Origin: Portibacter marinus
GTDB taxonomy: Bacteria > Bacteroidota > Bacteroidia > Chitinophagales > Saprospiraceae
NCBI RefSeq assembly: GCF_021533195.1
Contig: NZ_JAJNKB010000006.1
Coordinates: forward strand, 124,001-188,000
Direction: 5' to 3'
DNA: 64,000 bases
In this document: positions 42,477 through 50,334 of the stretch, one piece after another
Numbering within the stretch: the first letter of the stretch is position 1
How the letters are laid out: each line of letters begins with the position of its first letter
Translations under genes and position numbers: made by a program
The notes under the pieces: generated by a model
Seen by the model: only the letters and a program-made list of their open reading frames with translations
What the model was told of the DNA's origin: nothing
The model's database searches: none

Positions 42477-43367
42477 TCAGCTTGCTAACTGATTACTGCA
42501 GTAATCTAGAATTTGTTCGAGACTAGATAGTACCTTAACCTTAGCGGATGTTTTTATGTTTTGCATAATAGGCTGATAACCTGTTACCAGTACCTTTGAC
42601 CCATTGATATTACGACAAAGATCATATAAATAGGGCTCTAAGCTATTGTTTTCAAACGACTCATTGGCAAAAAGTACCACATATCTGGGATTGAGAATGC
42701 GGCAAGTCTCTATGACCATTTCTTTTTTTACACCTTTCCCCAAATTGGTCACCCTTAGTCCCTCTTTTTTTAACATGTAATGCAAATAAAGTAAACTCAA
42801 ATCCGCGGATTCATTGATAGGCAGGTAGATTAAAAACGAGGGCACGGTAATGTCAGTATTGATCGGCAGCTCATCAATTGCTTTGATGATCTTCCTTTTG
42901 ATGATTTCCGAAACGAATACTTCATGCAGTGGCTTAATACAACCACTAATCCATAGTTCTCCCAATTTGTCTAACAGTGGAAAAATGACTTCCTGCATCG
43001 ACCGTTCGAATCCCAGTTGATCTATATTGGCTTCAATGATACGGTTGAACTTAAATTCATTGAGCTCCATCATGGACATGGTCAGACAGTCAATCCGATC
43101 TTCCAATCCATTATCAAAATGAGAGATTTCAGCCACCCTTTTGGCAATTTCCTCTTTGTCCATCCTGGCGATGTGAGAAATCTTGTGACCGTGATTATTC
43201 AGGAGTGCAACATTAAGGATATGTTGTAAATCGTCTTCAAGATAGTACCTGATATTGGTATCGGTACGCTTCGGTTCAACGATATTATACCTTTTCTCCC
43301 ATATCCGTATGGTATGGGCTTTCACACCCGCCAGGTGCTCCAGGTCTTTTATCGAATATATTACCAA
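42477..43367 (-). CDS. MerR-family regulator with B12-binding-like C-terminal domain
   Basis: The 296-residue protein has an N-terminal MerR helix-turn-helix (residues 2-70: YSIKDLEHLAGVKAHTIRIW, then EKRYNIVEPKRTDTNIRYY), a helical cap region (about 80-165), and a Rossmann-like C-terminal domain (about 175-296). This is the arrangement of the light- and cobalamin-responsive CarH/LitR regulators. In those the E-x-H segment supplies the axial His; here the matching place reads INESADLSLLYLHY with no His at that spot, so cobalamin binding is doubtful. The start must be TTG at 43367, because the conserved HTH begins there and no ATG precedes it. Confidence 0.8.
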   Translation of the reverse strand: MVIYSIKDLEHLAGVKAHTIRIWEKRYNIVEPKRTDTNIRYYLEDDLQHILNVALLNNHGHKISHIARMDKEEIAKRVAEISHFDNGLEDRIDCLTMSMMELNEFKFNRIIEANIDQLGFERSMQEVIFPLLDKLGELWISGCIKPLHEVFVSEIIKRKIIKAIDELPINTDITVPSFLIYLPINESADLSLLYLHYMLKKEGLRVTNLGKGVKKEMVIETCRILNPRYVVLFANESFENNSLEPYLYDLCRNINGSKVLVTGYQPIMQNIKTSAKVKVLSSLEQILDYCSNQLAS

Positions 43368-43492
43368 AGCTTTAGTTTAATTTATTGTAGAACAAACATA
43401 TTGGTCGAATAAATGTTCATATCAGTGAATGTATTGACGATATTATGACGTCCTGTCGTTTTATCTGTAAATTTATCACAAAATATAATTGA

Positions 43493-44632
43493 ATGAATAT
43501 AGGAATAGTTTGTTATCCTACTTTTGGAGGTAGCGGTGTTGTAGCCACTGAACTGGGGATTGCATTATCAAAAAAAGGTCATCAAGTGCACTTCATGACT
43601 TATAAGCGTCCGGCACGTCTTACTCCATTTATGGAAAACGTCTATTACCATGAGGTAAGTACATACGAATATCCATTGTTTGAATACAAGCCCTATGAAA
43701 CGGCACTGGCTTCTAAAATGGTGGATATTGTCCTTCATGAGAACCTGGATATCCTACACGTACATTACGCTATTCCTCATGCTGCAGTGGCTTATATGGC
43801 CCAGCAAATCCTGAAAAGCAGGGGTAAATACATTCCGATTGTCACGACGCTTCATGGTACGGATATTACTCTGGTAGGAAATGATCCTGCATTTTCCCCG
43901 GTGGTAGAATTCAGTATTAATTTTAGCAACGGAGTCACCGCTGTTTCTAACCATCTAAAAGAAGCAACTTACGAAAGCTTCAATATTACCAATGATATCA
44001 AAGTGATCTATAATTTCATTGATTTTGAACGGTTTAATAAACTGGACAAGAACCATTTTAAGATGGCCATTGCCCCGGAAGGAGAGAAGATTCTGGCCCA
44101 CACGTCTAATTTCCGAAAGGTCAAAAGAGTAGAAGACGTCATCATGACATTTGCGAAGGTAAGTGAAAAAATGAGTGCGAAATTGCTTTTGATCGGGGAT
44201 GGTCCTGAACGAAATAACCTGGAGCAATTGTGCAGAAAGCTGGGTTTGTGCGAACACATCCGATTTCTGGGCAAGCAGTCTGCGGTCGAGGAGCTTTTGG
44301 CTGTTTCAGATCTCTTTATTATACCATCAGAGAATGAGAGTTTTGGACTGGCAGCTTTGGAAGCGATGGCCTGTGGCGTTCCCGTGATTTCATCCAACGC
44401 CGGGGGCTTACCGGAGTTAAATCTTGATGGTCAGACTGGATATACTCTGCCGGTAGGTGATGTAGATGGAATGGCCAAAAGAAGCATAGAAATCTTGCAG
44501 GATCCTGAGGTTCATTCCAAGTTTAGTGAAGCAGCATATGCTCATGCGAAAACTTTCGATATCCATAATATTCTGCCGAAATACGAATCTTTCTATCAGA
44601 AAGTCATAGAGGAAATGATGGCTCAGGCATAG
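43493..44632 (+). CDS. bshA: N-acetyl-alpha-D-glucosaminyl L-malate synthase
   Basis: BshA transfers GlcNAc from UDP-GlcNAc to L-malate, the first step of bacillithiol synthesis. The 379-residue protein is a GT4-type, GT-B fold glycosyltransferase. It starts MNIGIVCYPTFGGSGVVATE, the BshA glycine-rich loop, then has HVHYAIPHA, TLHGTDITLVG, and the nucleotide-binding ENESFGLAALEAMACG with the E-x7-E motif. Later bacillithiol genes (bshB, bshC) are not in the window. The gene diverges from the MerR gene over about 125 bases and is convergent with an M20 peptidase gene. Confidence 0.93.
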   Translation: MNIGIVCYPTFGGSGVVATELGIALSKKGHQVHFMTYKRPARLTPFMENVYYHEVSTYEYPLFEYKPYETALASKMVDIVLHENLDILHVHYAIPHAAVAYMAQQILKSRGKYIPIVTTLHGTDITLVGNDPAFSPVVEFSINFSNGVTAVSNHLKEATYESFNITNDIKVIYNFIDFERFNKLDKNHFKMAIAPEGEKILAHTSNFRKVKRVEDVIMTFAKVSEKMSAKLLLIGDGPERNNLEQLCRKLGLCEHIRFLGKQSAVEELLAVSDLFIIPSENESFGLAALEAMACGVPVISSNAGGLPELNLDGQTGYTLPVGDVDGMAKRSIEILQDPEVHSKFSEAAYAHAKTFDIHNILPKYESFYQKVIEEMMAQA

Positions 44633-44659
44633 GAGGATTTAGGTCAATGTGGCCTTAAT

Positions 44660-46123
44660 TCAGGATCGATTAAAATTCTTAATGAGGTTCTCGTAGAAGG
44701 CAACCATCCTTTTATAGTTTTCTACCGATAATTTCTCATTGACTCCATGAATACCTTCCAGGTCTACATTGGAAACCATCACCGGCATAAATCTGTAAAT
44801 GGCATCTGATACTTCTGCATAATGTCTTGAATCTGTACCACCTATGACCAGCCCAGGTGCCACCACTACATCTCCGAATACTTGATAGATGCTTTTTCTG
44901 ATGGTTTTAAATTCATCATTAGTTGTAGGAGAAATTGCAGTAGGATTTCGGGGCTGATTGACAGCTTCAGCACTAATCTTTACCCGGGGGTCGTCGATGA
45001 CATCCCTTACATAATCCACTACCGAGGCTACCGTTTCTCCTGGAACTATTCTAACATTAATCGTGGCTTCGGCATGCGAGGGCAACACATTGTCCATGAT
45101 GCCACCTTTGATGATGGTGGGTGCCAATGTGGTTTTAATCAAGGCATTAGCTGCATTGCTTTTGCTTAAACTATTTTCAATCAAAGGTCTAAATAGCCAC
45201 TGGTTGGCAAAAAATAATTTCTCAGGCCACTTCATTTCAGGTCCGATATACTCAAACATCTTTTCTACGGAGGCGTTAAATCGACTTGCCGGTGGATGGT
45301 TTTTTAGATTGACCAACGCATCACTGAGTATCGTTATGGCAGTCTCTTTGGGTGGCATCATTGCATGGCCACCTTTGTCCAGGTCCACCGAAAGGGTCAT
45401 ACTCATAGCGCCCTTTTCTGCCAGCCCAATTAAGCCAATCGGTTTTTGTATACCTGATAAGCCATCCGTAATGACCACCAGGCCTTCGTCGATGATAAAA
45501 CTAAATTCCTGACCTTGCTCCTGAAATCGGTGGGCAATCTTAACGGCGCCGTTATTACCACCAACTTCTTCGTCGTGGCCAAATGCAAAATAAATGCTTT
45601 CTCTTGGCTGAAAACCTTCTTTCAATAGTCGCTCCGTACTTTCTAAGATACTGATCACAGAACCTTTATCGTCCATGGTGCCGCGCCCTAAAATGTAACC
45701 ATCCTGAATGGTCCCAGCGAATGGCTCAAATTGCCAACTTGCAGCAGACGCTTCATCAATAGGTACGACATCCATGTGGGCCAGAAAAAGGGCTGGATCT
45801 TTGGTTGGAGCCGAACCTTTCCATTTAAAAATCAAGCTAAATCCACTCACCGTGTCAACTTCCAGATGCTGATAAACCAAGGGAAAAGTGTTCGATAAGT
45901 ATTTCAAAAATGATTCCATGGTCGAAGTATCAATTCTATCGGGATAGGAGATGGTAGGAATGCGAATGGCAGCGGCAAACCTCTGTACAGCTTCATCTGC
46001 AACGTCGATATGCAGATGTTCATAAGTAGAATCTTCAGGGGCCTGGTATAACATGGTTTTGATAACTAGAAAGAGGGTGAGTGTCATCAAAACAACCAAT
46101 AATATGACGATAAATTTTTTCAT
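44660..46123 (-). CDS. M20 family metallopeptidase, PM20D1/CPS1-like
   Basis: A 487-residue di-zinc peptidase anchored or exported by an N-terminal hydrophobic segment (residues 4-24). Zinc-ligand motifs are FLAHMDVVP (about residue 113), GRGTMDDKG (about residue 149) and GHDEEVGG, with the catalytic Glu pair, and a late GGTDSRHY. A dimerisation domain is inserted between residues 230 and 360. The length and N-terminal segment fit the carboxypeptidase S/PM20D1 group, which hydrolyses or condenses N-acyl amino acids. Substrate unknown. Confidence 0.88.
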   Translation of the reverse strand: MKKFIVILLVVLMTLTLFLVIKTMLYQAPEDSTYEHLHIDVADEAVQRFAAAIRIPTISYPDRIDTSTMESFLKYLSNTFPLVYQHLEVDTVSGFSLIFKWKGSAPTKDPALFLAHMDVVPIDEASAASWQFEPFAGTIQDGYILGRGTMDDKGSVISILESTERLLKEGFQPRESIYFAFGHDEEVGGNNGAVKIAHRFQEQGQEFSFIIDEGLVVITDGLSGIQKPIGLIGLAEKGAMSMTLSVDLDKGGHAMMPPKETAITILSDALVNLKNHPPASRFNASVEKMFEYIGPEMKWPEKLFFANQWLFRPLIENSLSKSNAANALIKTTLAPTIIKGGIMDNVLPSHAEATINVRIVPGETVASVVDYVRDVIDDPRVKISAEAVNQPRNPTAISPTTNDEFKTIRKSIYQVFGDVVVAPGLVIGGTDSRHYAEVSDAIYRFMPVMVSNVDLEGIHGVNEKLSVENYKRMVAFYENLIKNFNRS

Positions 46124-46214
46124 TTGGAAGGACCAATGTAAATGAAGTTATAAAATTTAACGAATTATCGGAGGCCCGGAGCGTTACAAGGCAAATATTT
46201 TCACAACGAAAGTG

Positions 46215-46997
46215 TCAGTTTTGCAATAGATCTTTCATCTGTTCTATATTTTTTTGAATTTCAATAATCCGTTCTTCGACGCGATTATCTAATTGCTGTT
46301 TCTTATCGGAAAAGCTCAGGTGGGCATAATACTGCCAGATCTCTGCAACTTCTCCATAACTAATTTCATAAGGTGCATAGATGGGGTTGTCTGACATGAG
46401 AATCAATGATCTTCTACTCTCATTACGTACAACTCGCTTGTAGACCAAACCCTCACTTCTTCCCACGATGATATAAGTCCTGTTATCTTTTATTTGACTG
46501 AGATTTTCGACGTATGAGGCAAGGACAATGCTTCCAGGTTCCATGGGCAACATAGAATCGCCCTCGATCTCAAAACCTCTGTAGGTGCCATCTGGTATAT
46601 TGGGAAACTGAATTTTTGGCAGATCTTTGATGTATTGAGGATCGCTGAAGCTTTCCAGATATCCGGCCTCTGCTTTGGTGTCCACCAATTCAATATTTCC
46701 ATTGTTGTCGGCATCAACTGAAATGGCCAAGACTCGAAAGTCCTCGTTCTTAATGATCTCAAAGTCCTGGAGTGAAAGGTCAGAAGTCAGCAGCTGGTCT
46801 AAATTGATTCCATAGTAAGAGGCAAAGCAAATTAGGGTTTCAATATTAGGTTCAGTCTTGCCACGTTCATAATCCCCTAATGTCGTTCTGGGAATATTCA
46901 TCGTATCTGCCAGCTCCTGCTGCGACAGTTTATTTTTTTTACGAAGATATTTTAAATTTTCTGCAAGCATAAGTTGCTGATATGTTGTAAAATTCAT
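46215..46997 (-). CDS. LexA-like regulator: XRE helix-turn-helix plus S24 peptidase domain
   Basis: The protein has an N-terminal HTH (LRKKNKLSQQELADTMNIP, then GDYERGKTEP) and a C-terminal S24 domain. The Ser of the Ser-Lys dyad is in EIEGDSMLPM and the Lys in LVYKRVV. An Ala-Gly bond in DTKAEAGYLESF precedes the domain at the place where LexA-type repressors cleave themselves. The C-terminal tail is a coiled-coil-like helix. Starts at 46997 and 46970 are both plausible; a longer frame to 47054 overlaps dinB. It is transcribed divergently from dinB, which it probably represses until DNA damage. Confidence 0.85.
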   Translation of the reverse strand: MNFTTYQQLMLAENLKYLRKKNKLSQQELADTMNIPRTTLGDYERGKTEPNIETLICFASYYGINLDQLLTSDLSLQDFEIIKNEDFRVLAISVDADNNGNIELVDTKAEAGYLESFSDPQYIKDLPKIQFPNIPDGTYRGFEIEGDSMLPMEPGSIVLASYVENLSQIKDNRTYIIVGRSEGLVYKRVVRNESRRSLILMSDNPIYAPYEISYGEVAEIWQYYAHLSFSDKKQQLDNRVEERIIEIQKNIEQMKDLLQN

Positions 46998-47087
46998 CAA
47001 AATTAAGTCGGTTTTGTCGGAAATCCTAATTTTATGGCTTGCAAATTGATTCAAAAATACGGATATTGCCTTTTAAATCGACATAAA

Positions 47088-48326
47088 ATGACGATAAAAG
47101 CGACGCAATTGTTTGATCGATCTGTATTGCATCTTGATTTGGACTCTTTCTTTGTTTCGGTAGAATGTCTTAAAAATACATCATTCGCTGGCAAGCCCTT
47201 ATTGATCGGTGGCAGCAGCAATAGGGGAGTGGTGGCTTCCTGTAGCTACGAAGCACGAAAGTACGGCGTACATTCTGCCATGCCGATGAAAATAGCCAAA
47301 AGATTGTGTCCACATGCGATCGTGCTGAAAGGGGATCTGGATAGCTATTCTTACTACTCCGGTTTGGTCACTGAAGTCATTGCCGAACAGGCACCTATTT
47401 TTGAGAAAGCTTCAGTGGATGAGTTTTACCTGGACCTCAGTGGTATGGATAAATACTTTGGCTGCCAACAGTGGTCAAGTGCTTTGCGTACGAGGATCAT
47501 GAAGGAAACTGGACTGCCGATTTCATTTGGACTTTCTGTCAATAAATTGGTAGCTAAGGTGGGTACTGGTGAGGGTAAGCCCAATGGCGAGAAGACTGTT
47601 CCAGTAGGTTATGAAAAGGATTTTCTGGCACCTTTGTCTACCCGAAAAATTCCAGGGGTGGGCAAGGAAGTTTATAAAAAGTTATGCTTCATGGGCGTTA
47701 AGAAGGTGGAAACGCTGGGAGCAATTCCGGTGAGACTGCTGGAAAGAGAATTTGGTAAACTGGGTAGGGATTTGTGGAACAAGTCACAAGGGATTGATCA
47801 CAGTCCTGTGATTCCGTATACGGAGAAAAAATCTATCTCTAAAGAACGTACATTTACAGAGGATACCTTGGATCTGGATAGCATCAAGAGTCTTATGATG
47901 CGAATGGTGGAAGAGCTGGCATTTGAGTTAAGGGCTTCTGAAAAGTTGTGTTCTTGTATCACAGTAAAGATCAGATATGCAGACTTTAACACGTATACAC
48001 GTCAAAAGAAAGTCAGTTATACGGCCAACGATCAATTCTTGATTGCTACGGTTAAAGAACTGTTTGACAACCTATACGAGCGAAGGCAATTGATTCGCTT
48101 AGTGGGTGTCCGATTCTCTGGATTGGTGAGAGGTAAATATCAGATTAGTCTTTTTGATGAAAGCGAGAAGGAAATCGACTTGCTTCAAAGCCTGGATCAC
48201 ATTCGTAGAAAGTATGGGAGCGAAGCCATCAAGTTGGCACACAGTATGGGTCGAACTCTTAATATATCCAGGTCAGGATCTTTGCTAGGGGCGAAGTATG
48301 CAAAGGAATTAAACACAACACCATAA
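47088..48326 (+). CDS. dinB: Y-family DNA polymerase IV
   Basis: A translesion polymerase of about 412 residues. The catalytic palm motifs are HLDLDSFFVSVE (about residues 16-27) and ASVDEFYLDLSG (about residues 108-119), with the metal-binding Asp and Glu. SCSYEARKYGV and the thumb helix-hairpin-helix ARKIPGVGKEV-type region follow, then the little-finger domain from about residue 240. Near the end, ISLFD could be a clamp-binding motif. The ATG at 47088 is preferred, though an ATG at 47034 exists upstream; the conserved fold starts soon after 47088. Divergent from the LexA-like gene. Confidence 0.9.
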   Translation: MTIKATQLFDRSVLHLDLDSFFVSVECLKNTSFAGKPLLIGGSSNRGVVASCSYEARKYGVHSAMPMKIAKRLCPHAIVLKGDLDSYSYYSGLVTEVIAEQAPIFEKASVDEFYLDLSGMDKYFGCQQWSSALRTRIMKETGLPISFGLSVNKLVAKVGTGEGKPNGEKTVPVGYEKDFLAPLSTRKIPGVGKEVYKKLCFMGVKKVETLGAIPVRLLEREFGKLGRDLWNKSQGIDHSPVIPYTEKKSISKERTFTEDTLDLDSIKSLMMRMVEELAFELRASEKLCSCITVKIRYADFNTYTRQKKVSYTANDQFLIATVKELFDNLYERRQLIRLVGVRFSGLVRGKYQISLFDESEKEIDLLQSLDHIRRKYGSEAIKLAHSMGRTLNISRSGSLLGAKYAKELNTTP

Positions 48327-48407
48327 GTGCAATTATATCATATAATTAGTCTAATAGAAGTATATAATATTCCCAATAAAACAAATTGCAATAGGTAATA
48401 ATGATTT

Positions 48408-48439
48408 TTTGGAAATAAAACAAATAAAGTGTATATTTC
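48408..48439 (+). promoter_or_regulatory. Bacteroidota-type promoter upstream of the gene at 48476
   Basis: TTTG at 48408-48411 and TATATTTC at 48432-48439 are separated by exactly 20 bases, which matches the TTTG-N19-21-TAnnTTTG consensus of the Bacteroidota housekeeping sigma factor, except for the last base. The start codon is 37 bases further on. Confidence 0.6.
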
Positions 48440-48475
48440 ATTACGCGATATTGCTCTAATCTTAAAATACGAGCC

Positions 48476-49294
48476 ATGGGTAAGGTATTTGCAATTCTCA
48501 CCATCACATTTAGCTTAACTTTTTTCACTATTTCGGGTTATGGACAAATAGAACAATCCAGAAGCATTAGTAGGGTAGATTACATGAAGGTAAAGCCTGG
48601 CCATGTGGAGGATTATCTGGCTGTAGAGCGAGTCTGGAAAAAGATTCACCAGGCTAATATCAAAAAAGATATGTATCAGTTATGGACTGTAGAGGAAGTG
48701 ATCTCTCCAAGTGGTGACCAATATGATTATAATTACGTGACAAGAATTTCTTTCAAGGATCCCAAGCAGTACTCTAATTTTATTGACAATGCATTTTCAC
48801 AAGTAGATCTGAACTCGATCCTGTCGAAAGAAGAAATGAAAATCTACAACAAAACGGTAGATTCCAGAACCTTGGTCAAGACGGAGGTATGGCAATTAAT
48901 GGATGAAATGTTGGATAATGATGAAGAGGATAAACCATGGGAATATGCCAAGTTTAATTATTTCGTGATTAATGAGGGTTATACCCCGGACGACTTCGTA
49001 GAAGTTCAGTCCATCTGGAGTCCTGTCCATGAAGCCAGGATTGCTGATGACAAGTTAGAGGGCTGGGTCGTTTTACGAAAACTGATGCCCTACGGTAGTG
49101 AATTTAAGGAGCGGTATGCCACAGTAGATCACTACAAATCGATTGAGGATTTGATGCTGGACGATCCGACCAGATATTTCGACATGCTAGGTAATGCAGA
49201 GGAAGCCAATCGGAAAACGGAAGAAGGTGCGAATTTAGCGCGTCAGGAGATTAGAAGAAAAATAATGACCTCTAGTAACAGTAAGACACAGTAA
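48476..49294 (+). CDS. Secreted protein with two related alpha/beta domains
   Basis: A 272-residue protein with a signal peptide (residues 1-23, ending SGYGQ). Two halves of about 110 residues are similar: DYMKVKPGHVEDYLAVERVW with IHQANIKKDMYQLW, and YFVINEGYTPDDFVEVQSIW with VHEARIADDKLEGW. This suggests a duplicated dimeric alpha-beta barrel fold, as in NIPSNAP and antibiotic-monooxygenase-like proteins. No catalytic residues are recognised. A good promoter lies upstream, so it is probably expressed on its own. Confidence 0.65.
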   Translation: MGKVFAILTITFSLTFFTISGYGQIEQSRSISRVDYMKVKPGHVEDYLAVERVWKKIHQANIKKDMYQLWTVEEVISPSGDQYDYNYVTRISFKDPKQYSNFIDNAFSQVDLNSILSKEEMKIYNKTVDSRTLVKTEVWQLMDEMLDNDEEDKPWEYAKFNYFVINEGYTPDDFVEVQSIWSPVHEARIADDKLEGWVVLRKLMPYGSEFKERYATVDHYKSIEDLMLDDPTRYFDMLGNAEEANRKTEEGANLARQEIRRKIMTSSNSKTQ

Positions 49295-49336
49295 GATCTC
49301 TTCCAGCGATATTGTAATAATGAATGCAGTAATCGA

Positions 49337-49882
49337 TTAATCGCCTTGCAGCGTGTGAATGATATCTGCAGCTTCTTTTTTTCTTTCCGGATTGTCAGAA
49401 TGTTCATAGAATTCCTGCAAGCGTTTCACGGCAGCATCCTTGTTGCCAAGTTTGGTATAGTACAGTCCTAGATACCAGTAACTTTCTGCAATGTAGGGTG
49501 AATCAAACCTCCGAATATTTTCCAGATTTTTTATGGCAAGAGGGAGGTTTCCCATTTCTCCATAAGCGATTGCCTGGTAGAACTTTAGTGGTATGGCTGA
49601 ACTAGTAGCAATTCGCTCTTCCAGCAATTCGGCAGCCTCTTTAAAATTCTTATTTTCGTATGCCGCAAATGCCCTGGTCATCAGGTCACTGTTCCCTACA
49701 GTTACCGGATGGTATACATTCGGATACACTTCATAATGTGCTGCAAATATACCCTCAGGAGATTTTTTCGTTTTCTCCAAGTTATACCCAATGATGGAGG
49801 CAGCCAAAAGTAAGATACCTATAATGATAAGTATTGCTCTTCTTAAAGTGCTTTTACCTTTCGGTCCTTTTTTCTTTTCCAT
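49337..49882 (-). CDS. Membrane-anchored TPR protein
   Basis: The protein of about 181 residues has a basic N-terminus, one membrane segment (AILIIIGILLLAASIIGY, about residues 16-33) and then TPR-like helices: AFAAYENKNFKEAAELLEE, AIAYGEMGNLPLAIKNLE and YWYLGLYYTKLGNKDAAV. It probably faces the periplasm and mediates protein contacts. The ATG at 49882 is preferred over the TTG at 49891. No operon partner is obvious: the next gene upstream on the same strand ends about 120 bases away. Confidence 0.75.
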   Translation of the reverse strand: MEKKKGPKGKSTLRRAILIIIGILLLAASIIGYNLEKTKKSPEGIFAAHYEVYPNVYHPVTVGNSDLMTRAFAAYENKNFKEAAELLEERIATSSAIPLKFYQAIAYGEMGNLPLAIKNLENIRRFDSPYIAESYWYLGLYYTKLGNKDAAVKRLQEFYEHSDNPERKKEAADIIHTLQGD

Positions 49883-50004
49883 GTCTTGCAATTTTTTTCA
49901 AATTTTCTTTTCATACTTGAAAACAGAGGCTTTCAGTATATTCTCTCCGGCGTGTTATGCACTTCCTTTTTCATTGGTCGCCCTATTCTTATTTAGGTCA
50001 GTAC

Positions 50005-50334
50005 CTACCATTCCCAACCTTCTTCTACATCATGATCAGAACGGTATTTAAATTTGGTTTGGACCCTTTGTTTTTGTCTGTTCCAGATTAAATGAGCCAA
50101 ACAGGTATACGGATGAATAGGGGATTCAGGATCAAGGCATCCATTGATATGAGGTTCTAAAACGTCCAATCGATATAGATAGCTCATCAACAATCCAAAG
50201 TCTTGTTCCATCAATTCAGCTACTCTTCGCTCGATCTGGATTACCATCTCCTCTTCACTCATTTCTTCCTTGGCATGATTGGGAATCTCCAGGGCACCTT
50301 TGATCTGCAGGTATGATTCGCTATTGATATCCAT
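50005..50334 (-). CDS. Small conserved-looking protein of unknown function
   Basis: A 109-residue cytoplasmic protein starting MDINSESYLQIKGAL. It contains an acidic helical part (MSEEEMVIQIERRVAELMEQ) and then DFGLLMSYLYRLDVLE, a motif I recall from small Bacteroidota proteins of unknown function. The end is Trp- and Glu-rich (DVEEGWEW). Its ATG lies 14 bases inside the 3' end of the GH3-family gene in another frame, which supports translational coupling and this start; a longer frame to 50412 is not needed. Confidence 0.6.
   Translation of the reverse strand: MDINSESYLQIKGALEIPNHAKEEMSEEEMVIQIERRVAELMEQDFGLLMSYLYRLDVLEPHINGCLDPESPIHPYTCLAHLIWNRQKQRVQTKFKYRSDHDVEEGWEW

Noticed and set aside
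43365-43396. TTTG-N20-AAGCTTTG promoter for the MerR gene on the minus strand
   Set aside because: The -7 box would cover the TTG start codon fixed by protein conservation, so transcripts would lack the start.
44641-44655. Terminator between bshA and the M20 peptidase gene
   Set aside because: The stem is only 6 bp with a G-U pair, and no T run follows.
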